Assembly (NCBI GenBank): GCA_041688215.1
Contig: JBDNIO010000100.1
Location: 1-5,811, forward strand
DNA from: JBDNIO01 sp041688215
Lineage (GTDB): Bacteria > Pseudomonadota > Gammaproteobacteria > Nevskiales > Salinisphaeraceae
Direction of reading: 5' to 3'
Length of the DNA stretch: 5,811 nt
Shown here: positions 5,304-5,811 of the stretch, one piece after another
Layout of the letters: each line of letters starts with the position of its first letter
How positions within the stretch are numbered: the first letter of the stretch is position 1
The notes under the pieces: model-generated
What the model was told of the DNA's origin: nothing
Database searches by the model: none
Seen by the model: the letters and a program-made list of their open reading frames with translations, nothing else
Translations under genes and position numbers: made by a program

Positions 5304-5811
5304 ATGCGCGCGCTGGAAAACACCTCGCTCACCCAGCCGCGGCCCATAGTTGATCTGGAATTACCCCCCCGCGCCAGACAGTGGATGGCCCCGGAAACCG
5401 TCGCCACGCTGCGACCAGCGGCTGTGCTGGTGCCCGTTATCGAGCGCAGCAGCGGACCGCATGTGCTCTTTACCGTGCGCGGCGATAACTTGCGCCGCCA
5501 TGCGGGGCAGATCAGCTTTCCCGGCGGCAGTGCCGAGGCTCAGGATGAAGATCTGGTAGCCACCGCCTTGCGCGAGAGCCATGAAGAGATAGGGCTGGAC
5601 CCGGCGCAGGTGGAGGTAATCGGACATCTTGATGATTATCCCACGATTACCGGTTTTCGCATCACCCCGGTGGTAGGCTTGCTGCATGCGCGGGCGCAGG
5701 TACTGCCCGACGAAGTCGAAGTCTCGGAGATTTTTGAGGTACCCTTGGCTTATCTGGCAGAAGACGGCAACTACGAACGCAAGACTTTAGTGCGCAAGGG
5801 CTTGAAAGTAC
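5304..5811 (+). CDS. Nudix hydrolase, NudL-type CoA pyrophosphatase (5' part only)
   Basis: Members of this family (UPF0035/CoAse) hydrolyse CoA to 4'-phosphopantetheine and 3',5'-ADP. The signature is clear: LFTVR-GDNLRRHAGQISFPGG, then the Nudix box tail ALRESHEEIGLD with its catalytic glutamates. These are followed by GHLDDYPTITGFRITPVVG and EVSEIFEVPLAYL, in the same order as E. coli NudL. The domain begins at LRPAAVLVPV. The gene runs off the right edge after LVRKGLKV, so the last part is missing. The start is uncertain. ATG 5304 is the first ATG in frame but has no ribosome site, and it cuts off an in-frame helix-like stretch (QPRLIELL) just upstream. The frame is open back to a TGA at 5193-5195. 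The true start may be ATG 5192 if one base is wrong. Confidence 0.92.
   Translation, partial: MRALENTSLTQPRPIVDLELPPRARQWMAPETVATLRPAAVLVPVIERSSGPHVLFTVRGDNLRRHAGQISFPGGSAEAQDEDLVATALRESHEEIGLDPAQVEVIGHLDDYPTITGFRITPVVGLLHARAQVLPDEVEVSEIFEVPLAYLAEDGNYERKTLVRKGLKV

Overview
This window looks like an ordinary housekeeping stretch of a gammaproteobacterial chromosome. The pointers are RsmJ, a 16S rRNA methyltransferase largely confined to Gammaproteobacteria, a MetZ-type sulfhydrylase, a TalB-like transaldolase, and dense, moderately GC-rich coding on both strands. No mobile element, CRISPR array, rRNA or tRNA was seen, and I found no convincing new multi-gene system. Genus cannot be assigned by eye.

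Layout from left to right. (1) The first 119 codons of a YadG-like ABC transporter ATPase lie on the minus strand (1-357) and run off the left edge. (2) A 207-base divergent spacer follows, with a candidate promoter and a small hairpin. (3) metZ (565-1749, +) comes next. (4) A DUF455 ferritin-like protein (1749-2554, +) shares a TGATG stop/start with metZ but is broken by one apparent base deletion near 1913-1920. (5) rsmJ (2509-3263, -) is convergent with DUF455, overlaps it by 46 bases, and is also broken by one apparent base deletion near 2897-2904. (6) A small SCP2 sterol-carrier-domain protein (3268-3588, -) lies directly upstream of rsmJ, probably in one transcript. (7) A divergent spacer leads to tal (3744-4724, +). 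(8) An unrecognised 86-residue protein (4744-5004, -) has a good promoter candidate. (9) The right edge holds the 5' part of a NudL-type CoA pyrophosphatase (from 5304, +), whose start region shows a third possible reading-frame problem.

Functionally the genes are a mix: methionine synthesis (metZ), pentose phosphate pathway (tal), ribosome modification (rsmJ), CoA/nucleotide housekeeping (Nudix), lipid-binding (SCP2), transport (ABC) and an uncharacterised diiron-type protein (DUF455). The only likely transcriptional pairs are metZ-DUF455 and SCP2-rsmJ.

The most useful observations are the two clear single-base frame breaks and the possible third. They all sit in or beside short homopolymers and may be sequence errors rather than real mutations. 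Two strong perfect inverted repeats also lie inside coding sequence, and one of them resembles an intrinsic terminator within the start of rsmJ.
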